Source: Mycolicibacterium insubricum
GTDB lineage: Bacteria; Actinomycetota; Actinomycetes; Mycobacteriales; Mycobacteriaceae
Assembly (NCBI RefSeq): GCF_010731615.1
Contig: NZ_AP022618.1
Coordinates: forward strand, 1,674,001 to 1,738,000
DNA: 64,000 bases
Direction of reading: 5' to 3'
A program made the position numbers and the translations under genes. Below the pieces are notes generated by a model. That model ran no database searches. It was not told the DNA's origin and saw only the letters and a list, made by a program, of their open reading frames with translations. Below, in pieces: positions 15,590 through 25,137 of the stretch (positions are counted from its first letter, which is position 1; every line of letters begins with the position of its first letter).

Positions 15590-16671
15590 ACCGTCACCCC
15601 CAGGCCGGCCAGGATGGTGCGGAACTTGGCGGTGGTCTCGGCGACCTCCTCGTCGGGGTCGGACTCGGCGACGATGCCGCCACCGGAATGCACGACGGCC
15701 ACCTGCCCGTCGGCGCTGATCTGCGCGCCCCGGATGGACACCACCCAGCGGCCGTCGCCGTCGGCGTCGCACCAGCCGGCCGCCCCGGCGTAGAAGCCGC
15801 GGTCACCCTCCACCTCACCGATCACCGCGACCGCCTCCGCCGTCGGCACCCCGCCGACCGCGGGCGTGGGGTGCAGCGCCAGCGCCAGGTCCAGCGAGGT
15901 GGTGCCCGCATCGCGCAGCCGCCCGGTGATCGGCGTGCCCAGGTGCCACAGCGCGTCGGTGCCGTGCAGTTTCGGCTCGGCGGCGATGGTCAGCTCGGCA
16001 CACAGTGGTTGCAGGGCGGCCCGCATCACGTCGATGACCAGGGCGTGTTCGTGCTGGTTCTTGGCGGAGGCGACCAGTGCGGCGGCATTGGTGGCGTCGA
16101 CGGCCGGGTCGGGATCGCGCGGCGCCGATCCGGCGAACGGATGGCAGCGCACCCGGTCCCCGGTGCGTTCCACCAGCAGCTCCGGCGAGGCTCCGACCAG
16201 GGTGGACCCGGCATAGGACCCCCCCGCGCCGGACAGGTCGACCAGATACCCGTAGGCGTCGGGGTTGGCGGCCAGCAGCCGGTGCAGCACCGCCAGCGGA
16301 TCCCAGGCCCCGTTCTCGGCGCGTAGCTCCAGCGCGCGGGCCAGCACCACCTTCTGCAGCGGTCCCGGATCGCGCAGCCGGGCGATCGCGGCGGCGACGC
16401 GTTGCCGGTGCACCGTCGGCTCGGGCCGGGAGGCGACGCCGACCCGGCCGGGGACGGGTTGGCCGGGGCCTTCGGGCAGTCGCCGGGTGACGGCCGCCGG
16501 TGCGATCAGCGCGGCAGGGGCGGTGGGGGCGAACGGCAGGGCACCAGCGATCAGTGGCACCGCCCGGTCGCGCAGTGCGGCGCCCGCCGCGCCGACGTCG
16601 GTGAACGACTCGCCGACGCCGAGACCGACGACGGTGCCGTCCTTGCCGGTGAGGATGAACGACGGCGTCAC
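15586..16671 (-). CDS. entC: isochorismate synthase
   Basis: Chorismate-utilising enzyme of 361 residues that forms isochorismate, for menaquinone or salicylate-type siderophores. The conserved blocks include LQKVVLARALEL, GASPELLVER with RCHPFAGSAPRD, KNQHEHALVIDVMR, LWHLGTPITG, LHPTPAVGGVPTAEA and GGGIVAESDPDEE with Mg-binding acidic residues. I chose the GTG at 16671 because it overlaps the upstream gpm2 stop (GTGA), leaving no gap. Recalled counterpart Rv3215. Confidence 0.93.
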   Translation of the reverse strand: MTPSFILTGKDGTVVGLGVGESFTDVGAAGAALRDRAVPLIAGALPFAPTAPAALIAPAAVTRRLPEGPGQPVPGRVGVASRPEPTVHRQRVAAAIARLRDPGPLQKVVLARALELRAENGAWDPLAVLHRLLAANPDAYGYLVDLSGAGGSYAGSTLVGASPELLVERTGDRVRCHPFAGSAPRDPDPAVDATNAAALVASAKNQHEHALVIDVMRAALQPLCAELTIAAEPKLHGTDALWHLGTPITGRLRDAGTTSLDLALALHPTPAVGGVPTAEAVAVIGEVEGDRGFYAGAAGWCDADGDGRWVVSIRGAQISADGQVAVVHSGGGIVAESDPDEEVAETTAKFRTILAGLGVTV

Positions 16672-17279
16672 GGCGTCACCCCGGTCTGCGGCCGGCCGGC
16701 CAGCGCGAGCGCCTTGAGCTGGCGCAGGCCGTAGTCGAATCCGCACACCGACACCGACGCGGTGGGGAATCCGTAGCGGATGCCCTGATCCAACGGCTGC
16801 TCGACCCAGCGGGTCAGCACCGCGCGGGAGAAGTGCCCGTGGCCGACGAATACCACGTCGCGGTCGGTGAGATGGTCCAGCGCGAGTCCGATCGCGTCGT
16901 CGGCCCGGTCACTGACCTGCTGCACCGATTCGCCGCCCGCGCAGCCGTGGGTCCACAGCAGCCAGCCCGGGTTCGCCGTGCGGATCTGCTGGGTGGTCAT
17001 GCCCTCGTAGTCGCCGTAGTCCCATTCGGCGAGCAGTCCGGTGATCTCGTCGACAGCCAACCCGGCCAGCTCCGCGGTCCTCCGGGCACGCAGCCGCGGG
17101 CTGCAGAACACCATCGGAGAATCCAGATCCAGGCCGGCGAGTGTGTCGGCGGCCGCCAAAGCCTGTTCCCGGCCGACGTCAGTCAGGTCGAGGTCAGTGC
17201 GTGAGGTGTGCCGACCCGACTTCGACCACTCCGTCTCGCCGTGCCGCAACAGCACCAGCCGATGTATACCGACACTCAC
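16668..17279 (-). CDS. gpm2: histidine phosphatase superfamily protein (phosphoglycerate mutase-like acid phosphatase)
   Basis: A 203-residue branch 1 histidine phosphatase. The catalytic motif is LLRHGETEWS, with the second His in VGHGHFSRAVL and the acid in LAEWDYGDYEGMT. The family recalled for Rv3214 (203 aa) acts as an acid phosphatase and not a true mutase. The GTG at 17279 gives exactly that length and aligns with its N-terminus; an ATG at 17303 is possible. First gene of the gpm2-entC-GNAT overlap group, so the three are probably co-expressed. Confidence 0.9.
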   Translation of the reverse strand: MSVGIHRLVLLRHGETEWSKSGRHTSRTDLDLTDVGREQALAAADTLAGLDLDSPMVFCSPRLRARRTAELAGLAVDEITGLLAEWDYGDYEGMTTQQIRTANPGWLLWTHGCAGGESVQQVSDRADDAIGLALDHLTDRDVVFVGHGHFSRAVLTRWVEQPLDQGIRYGFPTASVSVCGFDYGLRQLKALALAGRPQTGVTP

Positions 17280-17404
17280 GTTTGTCGATTCTGCCGTATG
17301 CATCCATCCGGCCGGGTGGCTCGTACCGGGGGAGCCGGACCGCCTCGGACAGCCGGGCGGGTCGGTTCCGGGTCCTGGACCGGGGGCCGTGACAGGATGT
17401 GCTC

Positions 17405-18205
17405 GTGACGTCTACACATGTGCTGGCGGTGGCCAATCAAAAGGGTGGGGTGGCCAAGACCACGACGGTGGCGTCGTTGGGCGCGGCGCTGGCCGCCGAG
17501 GGCAAGCGGGTGCTGCTGGTCGACCTCGACCCGCAGGGCTGCCTGACGTTCTCGCTGGGCCACGATCCGGACAAACTGCCGGTGTCGGTGCACGAGGTGC
17601 TGCTCGGCGAGGTGGAACCCGATGTCGCCCTGGTGGAGACCGCCGAGGGCATGACGCTGCTGCCGGCCAACATCGACCTGGCCGGCGCCGAGGCCATGCT
17701 GCTGATGCGGGCCGGCCGCGAATACGCGCTCAAGCGGGCCCTGGCCAAGGTTGCCGACCGGTTCGACGTGATCCTGCTGGACTGCCCGCCCTCGTTGGGC
17801 GTGCTGACGCTCAACGGGCTGACCGCCGCCGGTGAGGTCATCGTGCCGCTGCAGTGCGAGACGCTGGCGCACCGCGGCGTCGGCCAGTTCCTGCGCACGG
17901 TGGCCGACGTCCAGCAGATCACCAACCCGGATCTGACGCTGCTGGGCGCGCTGCCGACGCTGTACGACTCACGGACCACGCACAGCCGCGACGTGCTGCT
18001 CGACGTCGCCGACCGCTACAACCTGCCGGTGCTGGCGCCGCCGATCCCGCGCACGGTGCGCTTCGCCGAGGCCACCGCGTCGGGCACCTCGGTGCTGGCG
18101 GGCCGGAAGAACAAGGGCGCGTTGGCGTATCGGGAACTGGCGGCGTCGCTGCTGAAGTACTGGAAGACCGGCAAGGCGATGCCGACCTTCACCCCGGAGG
18201 TCTAA
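17405..18205 (+). CDS. ParA/Soj-family ATPase
   Basis: A 266-residue deviant-Walker ATPase. The signature KGGVAKTTT (with signature Lys) is at the N-terminus, followed by VDLDPQG and LDCPPSLGVLTLN. The length and sequence match recalled Rv3213c, annotated as Soj/ParA-related; it lacks an adjacent parB, so it is not the chromosome-partition pair. It may position another cellular cargo. The GTG at 17405 aligns with that protein; a GTG at 17399 is an alternative. Confidence 0.93.
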   Translation: MTSTHVLAVANQKGGVAKTTTVASLGAALAAEGKRVLLVDLDPQGCLTFSLGHDPDKLPVSVHEVLLGEVEPDVALVETAEGMTLLPANIDLAGAEAMLLMRAGREYALKRALAKVADRFDVILLDCPPSLGVLTLNGLTAAGEVIVPLQCETLAHRGVGQFLRTVADVQQITNPDLTLLGALPTLYDSRTTHSRDVLLDVADRYNLPVLAPPIPRTVRFAEATASGTSVLAGRKNKGALAYRELAASLLKYWKTGKAMPTFTPEV

Positions 18206-18220
18206 CCACCCCTATCGTCG

Positions 18221-19456
18221 TCAGCCGAGGCCGACGACGGTGTCGCCGCGCTGCTCGATGATCGTCGATCCCATCGCCTTGAGGCCGACGGCGGAGTCGA
18301 CGGCCGGGCGGGCGACCGGCAGGAACCGTTGCTTGGCACCGGTTTTGGTGTCATAGACGCCGATCCCGCCGGTGTGCGGGATGAGCAGTTTGCCGGCCAT
18401 GGTGGTGCCCGGGCCCAGCGGCACATCCGGTCCCGACGCGGTCACCGAGTAGCGGTAGCGCAGGCCGTCGGCCGCCAGTACCACCACGGATCGCCCGGTC
18501 CACCAGGTCACCACATCGCCGGACTTCGCGGTCGACGCGGTTTCGGTGCCCGGCGGCCCCAACGGTGCCGCCGGGCCGTCCAGCAGCACCGACGCGGTTT
18601 CCTTGCCGGAGTCGTTGAGGATGGACAGCCGCGGTTTGGGGGAGGGCAGGTAGACCGCCGTCGCCCCGCCGGACACCGCGACGATCCGGGCACCGGAGGC
18701 CGCGGAGATGCCGGCTTCGGGGACGTCGATCAGCGTGGGTTCGTCGTCCTGATCGGCAGCCTTGACCAGGGTGACCTTGACATCGGCCTTGTCGGGGCAG
18801 GCCTGCAGCACCGACACCTGCTGGGATTCGCCGGCGGCCGACAGCAGCGTGCAGCCCTTGCCCAGCCCGACGTGGGCGGGCTTGTAGCGGGCATCGGTCT
18901 CACCGAAAGCGATGGTGCGCACCAGATCCGAGCGCCACTGCTCGATCCGGGTGCTGCCGGCGGCCAGGACGGTCGACCCGTCGGTGGACAGCGTCACCTG
19001 CTTGTCGGCGTAGCCGGTGCGGGTCGGGCCCCGACGGCCGGTGGAGCCGTTGATCGCCGACACCTGTCCGCAGCCGCGGGAATCGGGATAGACGGCCACG
19101 GCCCAGTGATAGACCGAGCTGACCCCGCACAGCGGCAGATCACGCGCATACGTCCACGCCACGTTGCCGGTCACCGGGTCGCGGCCGGTCATCGCCGAGC
19201 CGGATGCGGTGATCACCGCGCCTCCGGCGACCACCGGCATGGTGGTGCCCGGGCTGTCCGCGTGCCACAGCTCGTGCACGGCCGTGGGCACGGCGCCAGC
19301 CGCCACCGGCGTGGTCAGTTCGACGTCCGCCGGGTCGCTGACGGTGTGCCGGGAGTCGCTGGTCCACCAGAACAGCGCGGCGACGACGGCGACGACGGCG
19401 ACGATCGCACCCGCGGCGATGAGATCACCGCGGGTGCGGCGCTCGGGTCGGATCAT
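18221..19456 (-). CDS. membrane-anchored beta-propeller-like protein (Rv3212-type)
   Basis: A 411-residue protein with a short basic cytoplasmic start, one transmembrane helix (LIAAGAIVAVVAVVAALFWW, about 11-30) and a large periplasmic part. That part has repeated strand patterns such as GSAMTGRDPVTGNVAWTY, STRIEQWRSDL and GGIGVYDTKTGA, consistent with a PQQ-like beta-propeller. Two cysteine pairs may form disulfides. Position corresponds to Rv3212, for which I cannot state a firm function. It converges on the ParA-like gene (15 bp between stops). Confidence 0.8.
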   Translation of the reverse strand: MIRPERRTRGDLIAAGAIVAVVAVVAALFWWTSDSRHTVSDPADVELTTPVAAGAVPTAVHELWHADSPGTTMPVVAGGAVITASGSAMTGRDPVTGNVAWTYARDLPLCGVSSVYHWAVAVYPDSRGCGQVSAINGSTGRRGPTRTGYADKQVTLSTDGSTVLAAGSTRIEQWRSDLVRTIAFGETDARYKPAHVGLGKGCTLLSAAGESQQVSVLQACPDKADVKVTLVKAADQDDEPTLIDVPEAGISAASGARIVAVSGGATAVYLPSPKPRLSILNDSGKETASVLLDGPAAPLGPPGTETASTAKSGDVVTWWTGRSVVVLAADGLRYRYSVTASGPDVPLGPGTTMAGKLLIPHTGGIGVYDTKTGAKQRFLPVARPAVDSAVGLKAMGSTIIEQRGDTVVGLG

Positions 19457-19482
19457 CGGGTTGAGGGCTCGACGGCCAGGGC

Positions 19483-20967
19483 TCAGCCCTCGGCGGCGGC
19501 CGCAGCCGGTGCCTTGCGCGGACGACGACGGCGGCGCCGCGGCGCCGAACCGGTGCCCGCGGCGTCTCCGGCGCCGGCCTCGGCGGCCGGGGGAGTCGCG
19601 GCTGCGGTGTCGGATCCGGCCTCGGACGCCTGCCCACCGCGGGTGCGACGACGGGTCCGCTCGCGCGGGGCCTTCTCCCGCTCGACGCGGGGTGCACGGT
19701 CGGTGCGCTTGACCGGCGAGCGCTTCGGCTCGCCGATGCTGCCCTTGGCCTCGGCGGGGATGTTCATCTCCGTGTACAGGTGCGGCGAGCTGGAGTAGGT
19801 CTCGGCCGGGTCCGGGGACTCCAGGCCCAGGGCCTTGTCGATCATGGACCAGCGGGGCAGTTCGTCCCAGTCGACCAGGGTGACCGCGATGCCGGTCTTG
19901 CCGGCCCGGCCGGTACGCCCGATGCGGTGCACGTAGGCCTGCTCGTCGTCGGGGATCTGGTAGTTGATGACGTGGGAGATGTCGTCGATGTCGATGCCGC
20001 GAGCGGCCACGTCGGTGGCGACCAGCACGTCGACGTCACCGGCGCGGAACGCCGCTAGCGCCTTCTCGCGGGCGATCTGGCCCAGGTCGCCGTGCACGGC
20101 GCCGACCTTGAACCCGCGCTCGGCGAGCTCGTCGGCCACCTTCTGCGCGGTGCGCTTGGTGCGGGTGAAGATCATCGTGGCGCCGCGGCCTTCGGCCTGC
20201 AGGATGCGGGCGACCATCTCCACCTTGTCCAGTGCGTGCGCCCGGTAGACGAACTGCTCGGTGGTGTCGTGGGTGGCCGCCGAATGCGGGGCCTCGGCGC
20301 GGATGTGGGTCGGCTGGTTCATGAAGGTGCGGGCCAGCGTGATGATCGGGTCCGGCATCGTCGCGCTGAACAGCATCGACTGGCGGGTGTCCGGGGTCAG
20401 CCGCAGGATCCGCTCGATATCGGGCAAAAAGCCCAGGTCCAGCATCTCGTCGGCCTCGTCGAGGACCAGAACGGACAGCCCGCCGAGCTGCAGGTGGCCC
20501 TGGTTGGCCAGGTCCAGCAGGCGGCCCGGGGTGCCGACGACGACGTCGGCGCCGGCCTGCAGCGCCTCGATCTGCGGCTCGTAGGGACGGCCACCGTAGA
20601 TCGCGACGACCGACAGCGGGCGGGTGCCGCCGCCTTCAGCGGGGGCGGTGAGGTTCTTGGCGGCGCCGGTCAGGTCGTCGAACACCTGGATGCACAGCTC
20701 GCGGGTGGGCACCACGATCAGCACGCGCGGCGCACCGGTCAGCGGGCGCTCGGTGTCGGTGGTGATCTTGTGCAGGGCCGGGACGCCGAAGGCGAAGGTT
20801 TTGCCCATGCCGGTGCGGGCCTGGCCGATCAGGTCGTCGCCGGCCAGCGCCATCGGCAGGGTCAGTTCCTGGATGGCGAAGGGGTGCTCGATGCCGCGTT
20901 CCCGCAGCGCTTCACAGATTTCGTCGCGCACGCCGAGTTCGGCGAACGACTTGTTGATATGGGTCAT
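19483..20967 (-). CDS. rhlE: DEAD-box ATP-dependent RNA helicase
   Basis: A 494-residue RNA helicase of the RhlE/CsdA kind. Motifs: Q motif (HPFAIQELTLP), I (ARTGMGKT), Ia (PTRELC), II (LDEADEM), III (SATMP), IV-V (ATDVAARGIDI) and VI (HRIGRTGRAG). The C-terminal 90 residues are a basic, Ala/Pro/Arg-rich unstructured tail (for example RRRRRRPRKAP) likely to bind RNA. The ATG at 20967 gives the canonical N-terminus; the open frame extends to 21108. The symbol rhlE follows the recalled Rv3211 annotation. Cold-shock and ribosome-assembly roles are family inference. Confidence 0.92.
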   Translation of the reverse strand: MTHINKSFAELGVRDEICEALRERGIEHPFAIQELTLPMALAGDDLIGQARTGMGKTFAFGVPALHKITTDTERPLTGAPRVLIVVPTRELCIQVFDDLTGAAKNLTAPAEGGGTRPLSVVAIYGGRPYEPQIEALQAGADVVVGTPGRLLDLANQGHLQLGGLSVLVLDEADEMLDLGFLPDIERILRLTPDTRQSMLFSATMPDPIITLARTFMNQPTHIRAEAPHSAATHDTTEQFVYRAHALDKVEMVARILQAEGRGATMIFTRTKRTAQKVADELAERGFKVGAVHGDLGQIAREKALAAFRAGDVDVLVATDVAARGIDIDDISHVINYQIPDDEQAYVHRIGRTGRAGKTGIAVTLVDWDELPRWSMIDKALGLESPDPAETYSSSPHLYTEMNIPAEAKGSIGEPKRSPVKRTDRAPRVEREKAPRERTRRRTRGGQASEAGSDTAAATPPAAEAGAGDAAGTGSAPRRRRRRPRKAPAAAAAEG

Positions 20968-21210
20968 GACGGTGCGATGGGGCCTTTCGATTCTGGTCCG
21001 AGTTGTCTGCTCGTCGCGTTGTCCATCGCGCGCACGAGTTCGGATGTCGAATCGAGGGTCCGGCGTTGATCGCGGGGATTCCGCGGCGGACCGACTGCGT
21101 GCACGCACACTTCTTCAGGTGGTGGATAGGCCACCGCCTGGCTCCCATCATAGCCGGTGGCCGGTCGGCCTCCCGCGAAACCGACGCGGGACGGGCCTTA
21201 GAGTGGGCTC

Positions 21211-21870
21211 ATGAGTTCGACGCCGATCACCGCGGACCACCCCGGGATCAACGAACTGTTCTCCCTGCTGGCCTGCGGTGAGGTCGCCGCGTTCTACCGG
21301 CTGACCGACGAGGCCCGGATGGCCCCGGACCTGAGCGGGCGGATCAATATGGCGCTGATGGCCGCCGCCGAGATGGGCCATTACGTGCTGGTTCGCGACG
21401 CCCTGGAGCTCCGCGGCGTCGACGTGCAGGCCGCGATGGTCCACTATTCGGCGGTGCTGGAGTCCTACCACGCCCAGACCATCCCCAGCACCTGGCTCGA
21501 AGCACTGGTCAAGACCTATATCGGGGACGCGCTGGCGGCGGATCTGTACCTGGAGATCGTCGACGCGCTGCCCGACGGGGTGGCCGGCGTGGTGCGCGGA
21601 GTGCTGGCCGAGACCGGCCACTCCCAGTTCGTCGTCTCGGAGGTCCGCGCGGCCGTGGAGGCCAGCGAGCAGCAGAAGCACCGGCTGGCGCTGTGGTCGC
21701 GCCGGCTGCTCGGCGAGGCGATCACCCAGGCGCAGTACGTGCTGGCCGAGCGCGACGAACTGGTGGATCTGGTGGTCGCCGGCACCGGCGGGCTCGGGCA
21801 TCTGGCCGAGTTCTACGAGCGGCTGCAGCGCACCCACTCCGAGCGGATGACGGAGCTCGGCCTGGCCTAG
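21211..21870 (+). CDS. ferritin-like di-iron-type protein (Rv3210c-like)
   Basis: A 219-residue all-helical protein. Two ExxH motifs (E54-x2-H57 and E134-x2-H137) plus E24 and acidic D111 fit the ferritin-like four-helix di-iron site, as in MiaE-like hydroxylase or rubrerythrin-type proteins. The recalled Rv3210c is a conserved hypothetical protein. I recognise no substrate. It stands alone between the divergent rhlE gene (243 bp from start to start) and a convergent MmpS-like gene, with an imperfect long inverted repeat at its 3' end. Confidence 0.75.
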   Translation: MSSTPITADHPGINELFSLLACGEVAAFYRLTDEARMAPDLSGRINMALMAAAEMGHYVLVRDALELRGVDVQAAMVHYSAVLESYHAQTIPSTWLEALVKTYIGDALAADLYLEIVDALPDGVAGVVRGVLAETGHSQFVVSEVRAAVEASEQQKHRLALWSRRLLGEAITQAQYVLAERDELVDLVVAGTGGLGHLAEFYERLQRTHSERMTELGLA

Positions 21871-21946
21871 GTCCTGTCACGAACGTCACCATCGAAATCG
21901 CCAGCATCAACCACTGGCTCAAACGACGTTCGTCACAGGTCCTAGG
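21866..21946. repeat. long imperfect inverted repeat between convergent genes
   Basis: Arms of 22 nt at 21866-21887 and 21925-21946, complementary except for two positions, starting CCTAGGTCCTGTCACGAACG on the left. The 37-nt internal sequence is not repetitive. The left arm includes the stop codon of the ferritin-like gene. It may be a bidirectional terminator or a small mobile relic. Confidence 0.6.
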
Positions 21947-21955
21947 CGAGCGGGC

Positions 21956-22843
21956 TCAGTTCGTGCAGGCGGCCAGGATGGTCCCGGCGTTCTGCTGAAC
22001 CAGCAGGTCACCGGAGCCGTTGCTGATTGCGCAGTTCAGCTTGCCGGCCACGCTGGTCGCCGTCACCGACTTGAGGTTCACGCCGGGGTTGAGCACGACG
22101 GTCCGGGTCCACGGCAGCGCCACGTTGATGTCGGTGCGGGGGAAGCCCTGCTCATCGGTGTAGATGACGGTGACCAGGTCGAACAGCTGACGGTCGCCGG
22201 TGACGGTGTAGGTGATGGTCCGCTCGGGCGCGGTGGCCGGGTCGGCCGGTTCACCCGCGATGGCCGGGGTGTCGGGGTTCTGGTGCGCCGAGACGCTCGG
22301 CGGCACGGTCACCACGGTTTCCGGCGGCAGACCGCCGCCGGGCGCGCGGGTCGCCGAGACGGTGGCCTTCGGCGGCGCCGAGGACACCGGGGCCGACGTC
22401 GCGGCGGCCTGGCTGCTGGTGGCGACCGCGTCGTCGCCCGGGGTCGGGGTGGTGGTCGCGGTGGAGGAGTCGCCGCTCTGCAGGGCCATGGCGATGGCGA
22501 TGACGGCCACCAGCAGGACCACGCCGGCGCCGATCGCGACCCAGCGCCACCGGGTGTCGGTGGAGTAGTAGTAGCCGTCACCGGCGAACCCGTCGTAGCC
22601 GCCCGAGGGGTGGTCCTCGTCGTAGTCGGCGTCGAGGAATTCGGGGTCGTCGTACTCCGCGTAGTCCAGGGGTTCGCCCAGGTCGCTGGTGTCGTCGTCG
22701 CCGCGGGTGTAGTCCGGGCGGTACTCGGGCGCGTCGTCGTAGAGCGCGGTGGTCGCCGAGCGGGGTGCGTAGCGACGGGGTCCGCGATCGTCGACGTCGT
22801 CGGCATAGCCGGTCGACGAGCCATTCCAATGCGACTTGCTCAT
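21956..22843 (-). CDS. MmpS-family membrane protein with long acidic cytoplasmic domain
   Basis: A 295-residue protein. The N-terminal 95 residues are acidic and tyrosine-rich (for example DDTSDLGEPLDYAEYDDPEF) with no fold I can name. A transmembrane helix (about 98-120, WVAIGAGVVLLVAVIAIAMAL) follows, then a Pro/Thr/Ala linker and a C-terminal periplasmic beta domain of the MmpS type ending LNCAISNGSGDLLVQQ. MmpS proteins assist MmpL lipid or siderophore transporters; no mmpL is adjacent. Recalled counterpart Rv3209. The number of Tyr/Asp repeats suggests possible phosphorylation, which is only inference. Confidence 0.75.
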   Translation of the reverse strand: MSKSHWNGSSTGYADDVDDRGPRRYAPRSATTALYDDAPEYRPDYTRGDDDTSDLGEPLDYAEYDDPEFLDADYDEDHPSGGYDGFAGDGYYYSTDTRWRWVAIGAGVVLLVAVIAIAMALQSGDSSTATTTPTPGDDAVATSSQAAATSAPVSSAPPKATVSATRAPGGGLPPETVVTVPPSVSAHQNPDTPAIAGEPADPATAPERTITYTVTGDRQLFDLVTVIYTDEQGFPRTDINVALPWTRTVVLNPGVNLKSVTATSVAGKLNCAISNGSGDLLVQQNAGTILAACTN

Positions 22844-23017
22844 TGCGTCACCACCCGAGAAACATCAATCACTTAAGTCACTTTTGCAACTTCTTTAACA
22901 GGGTACGGGCGTTCAGCGGATCGGGGGTGAAGCCGCCGGGCGTGTCGGGCACCCGGCGCACGCCGCTCGCCGGGTTGCTAGCCTGGCGGAGCACAACCGT
23001 CGACGAAAGGGTGCAGC

Positions 23018-23251
23018 GTGGAGGTCAAGATCGGTGTCGCCGACAGCCCGCGGGAGCTCGTCTTCTCCAGCACCCAGACTCCCGAGGAGTTGGAGAAGCA
23101 GGTCGTCGCCGCGCTCGACGGCGGTTCCGTGCTGAGCCTGACCGACGAGAAGGGCCGCCGCATCCTGGTGCAGACCGCCAAGATCGCCTACATCGAGATC
23201 GGGCCCGCCGACAGCCGCCGGGTCGGTTTCGGCGTCGGCAAGAGCTCCTAG
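23018..23251 (+). CDS. DUF3107 protein (TB9.4-like)
   Basis: A 77-residue soluble protein of the DUF3107 family: MEVKIGVADSPRELVFSS, then LTDEKGRRILVQTAKIAYIE. The length and sequence fit recalled Rv3208A/TB9.4, a small actinobacterial protein with no known enzyme activity, found next to a TetR regulator as here. GTG start with AAAGG upstream. It is convergent with the TetR gene (25 bp between stops), and the 174-bp gap on its left is the only upstream region. Confidence 0.9.
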   Translation: MEVKIGVADSPRELVFSSTQTPEELEKQVVAALDGGSVLSLTDEKGRRILVQTAKIAYIEIGPADSRRVGFGVGKSS

Positions 23252-23276
23252 CCGCCCAGCCCTCAGGCGAAGACCG

Positions 23277-23960
<684 letters not shown>

Positions 23961-24075
23961 TCAAGTGGCGGAAGTGGGGCGGGGGGTCGTGACGACACTA
24001 CTCCGCATGTGACGGCGGCTCTTTCAGGGCGCGTTGAAACGCGGTCATGCCATCGACCCGTGGCATCCTGGGACG

Positions 24076-25128
24076 GTGACCTTCGACCCGGGCCGTGGCG
24101 GTGGCAGTCACGCCCCGGTGCTGCGCAGCGACCTTCGGGAACCGCTGCGCGCCCAGCGCGACCCGCTGGCGTCCGGCGCCGGCCGGCCCCGGGCCAACCG
24201 CGAGGACCGCGGGCAGTTCAAAAAGCAGGGCTGGCTCGGCCGATTCATCTCCACCTACGGCTGGCGCGCCTACGCGCTGCCGGTGCTCGTCGTCGTCACC
24301 GTGATCGTGCTGTATCAGACGGTGACCGCCGAACCCGTCCAGGCACCGGTGGCCGACGACGCCGAGACCGGCCAGAGTGCGGACATCGGCAAGCACGCCA
24401 CCACCATCGTCGGCGCTCCGCCGCGCGGGCTCACCGAGTTCGACGCCAACCTGCCGACCGGGAAGCTGCCCGACGGCGGGCACTACACCACCGAGCCGGG
24501 CCACGGGACCTGGCACATCGTGCCCGGAACCACCGACCAGGTCGGCGAGGGCACCGTCAAGGTCTTCAACTACACCGTCGAGGTGGAGGACGGGCTCGAC
24601 CCGGACGACTTCGGCGGTGACGACGCGTTCGCCTCGATGGTCACCAAGACGCTGGCCGACCCGCACAGCTGGACCCACGACCCCCGGATCGCCTTCCGCC
24701 GCGTCGACGCGAGCTCCGGTATCGACCCGGACTTCCGGGTGTCGCTGACCTCGTCGATGACCGTCCGGGAGGGCTGCGGCTACGAGATCGCGCTGGAATC
24801 CTCCTGCTTCAACCCCGCCTTCCACCCGGCCGGCGGCGGCGAGCCCGAGTCCAGGGTGTTCATCAACGAGGCCCGCTGGGTCCGCGGCGCCATGCCGTTC
24901 GAGGGCGACTACGTCGCCTACCGGCAGTACCTGATCAATCACGAGGTCGGCCACGCCATCGGCTTCCAGAAGCACCAGCCGTGTGAGAACGACGGCGCGC
25001 TGGCGCCGATCATGATGCAGCAGACCTTCTCGATCGCCAACGACGACGAGTCGAAGTTCGACCCCGACCAGGTCAAGGCCGACGGCAAGAAGTGTCGGCC
25101 CAACTCCTGGCCGTTCCCGATCGTCTGA
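24076..25128 (+). CDS. DUF3152 membrane-anchored protein with HExxH zinc-protease motif
   Basis: A 350-residue protein: a basic cytoplasmic N-terminus, one transmembrane helix (YALPVLVVVTVIVLY, about 75-90) and a secreted DUF3152 domain. The domain contains HEVGH at 289-293 followed by AIGFQKHQPC with a third His at 300 and a Cys at 303. The HExxH core and nearby His fit a zinc metalloprotease, although the third His is one residue further than in metzincins. The GTG at 24076 is preferred over the ATG at 24034. Recalled counterpart Rv3207c. It lies 9 bp upstream of moeZ, probably in the same transcript. Confidence 0.85.
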   Translation: MTFDPGRGGGSHAPVLRSDLREPLRAQRDPLASGAGRPRANREDRGQFKKQGWLGRFISTYGWRAYALPVLVVVTVIVLYQTVTAEPVQAPVADDAETGQSADIGKHATTIVGAPPRGLTEFDANLPTGKLPDGGHYTTEPGHGTWHIVPGTTDQVGEGTVKVFNYTVEVEDGLDPDDFGGDDAFASMVTKTLADPHSWTHDPRIAFRRVDASSGIDPDFRVSLTSSMTVREGCGYEIALESSCFNPAFHPAGGGEPESRVFINEARWVRGAMPFEGDYVAYRQYLINHEVGHAIGFQKHQPCENDGALAPIMMQQTFSIANDDESKFDPDQVKADGKKCRPNSWPFPIV

Positions 25129-25137
25129 GCCGCCGTC

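Noticed and set aside
24940..24975. Calling the DUF3152 protein a metzincin
   Set aside because: The third His is at position 12 of the motif, not 11, and no Met-turn is evident; only HExxH-type is supported.
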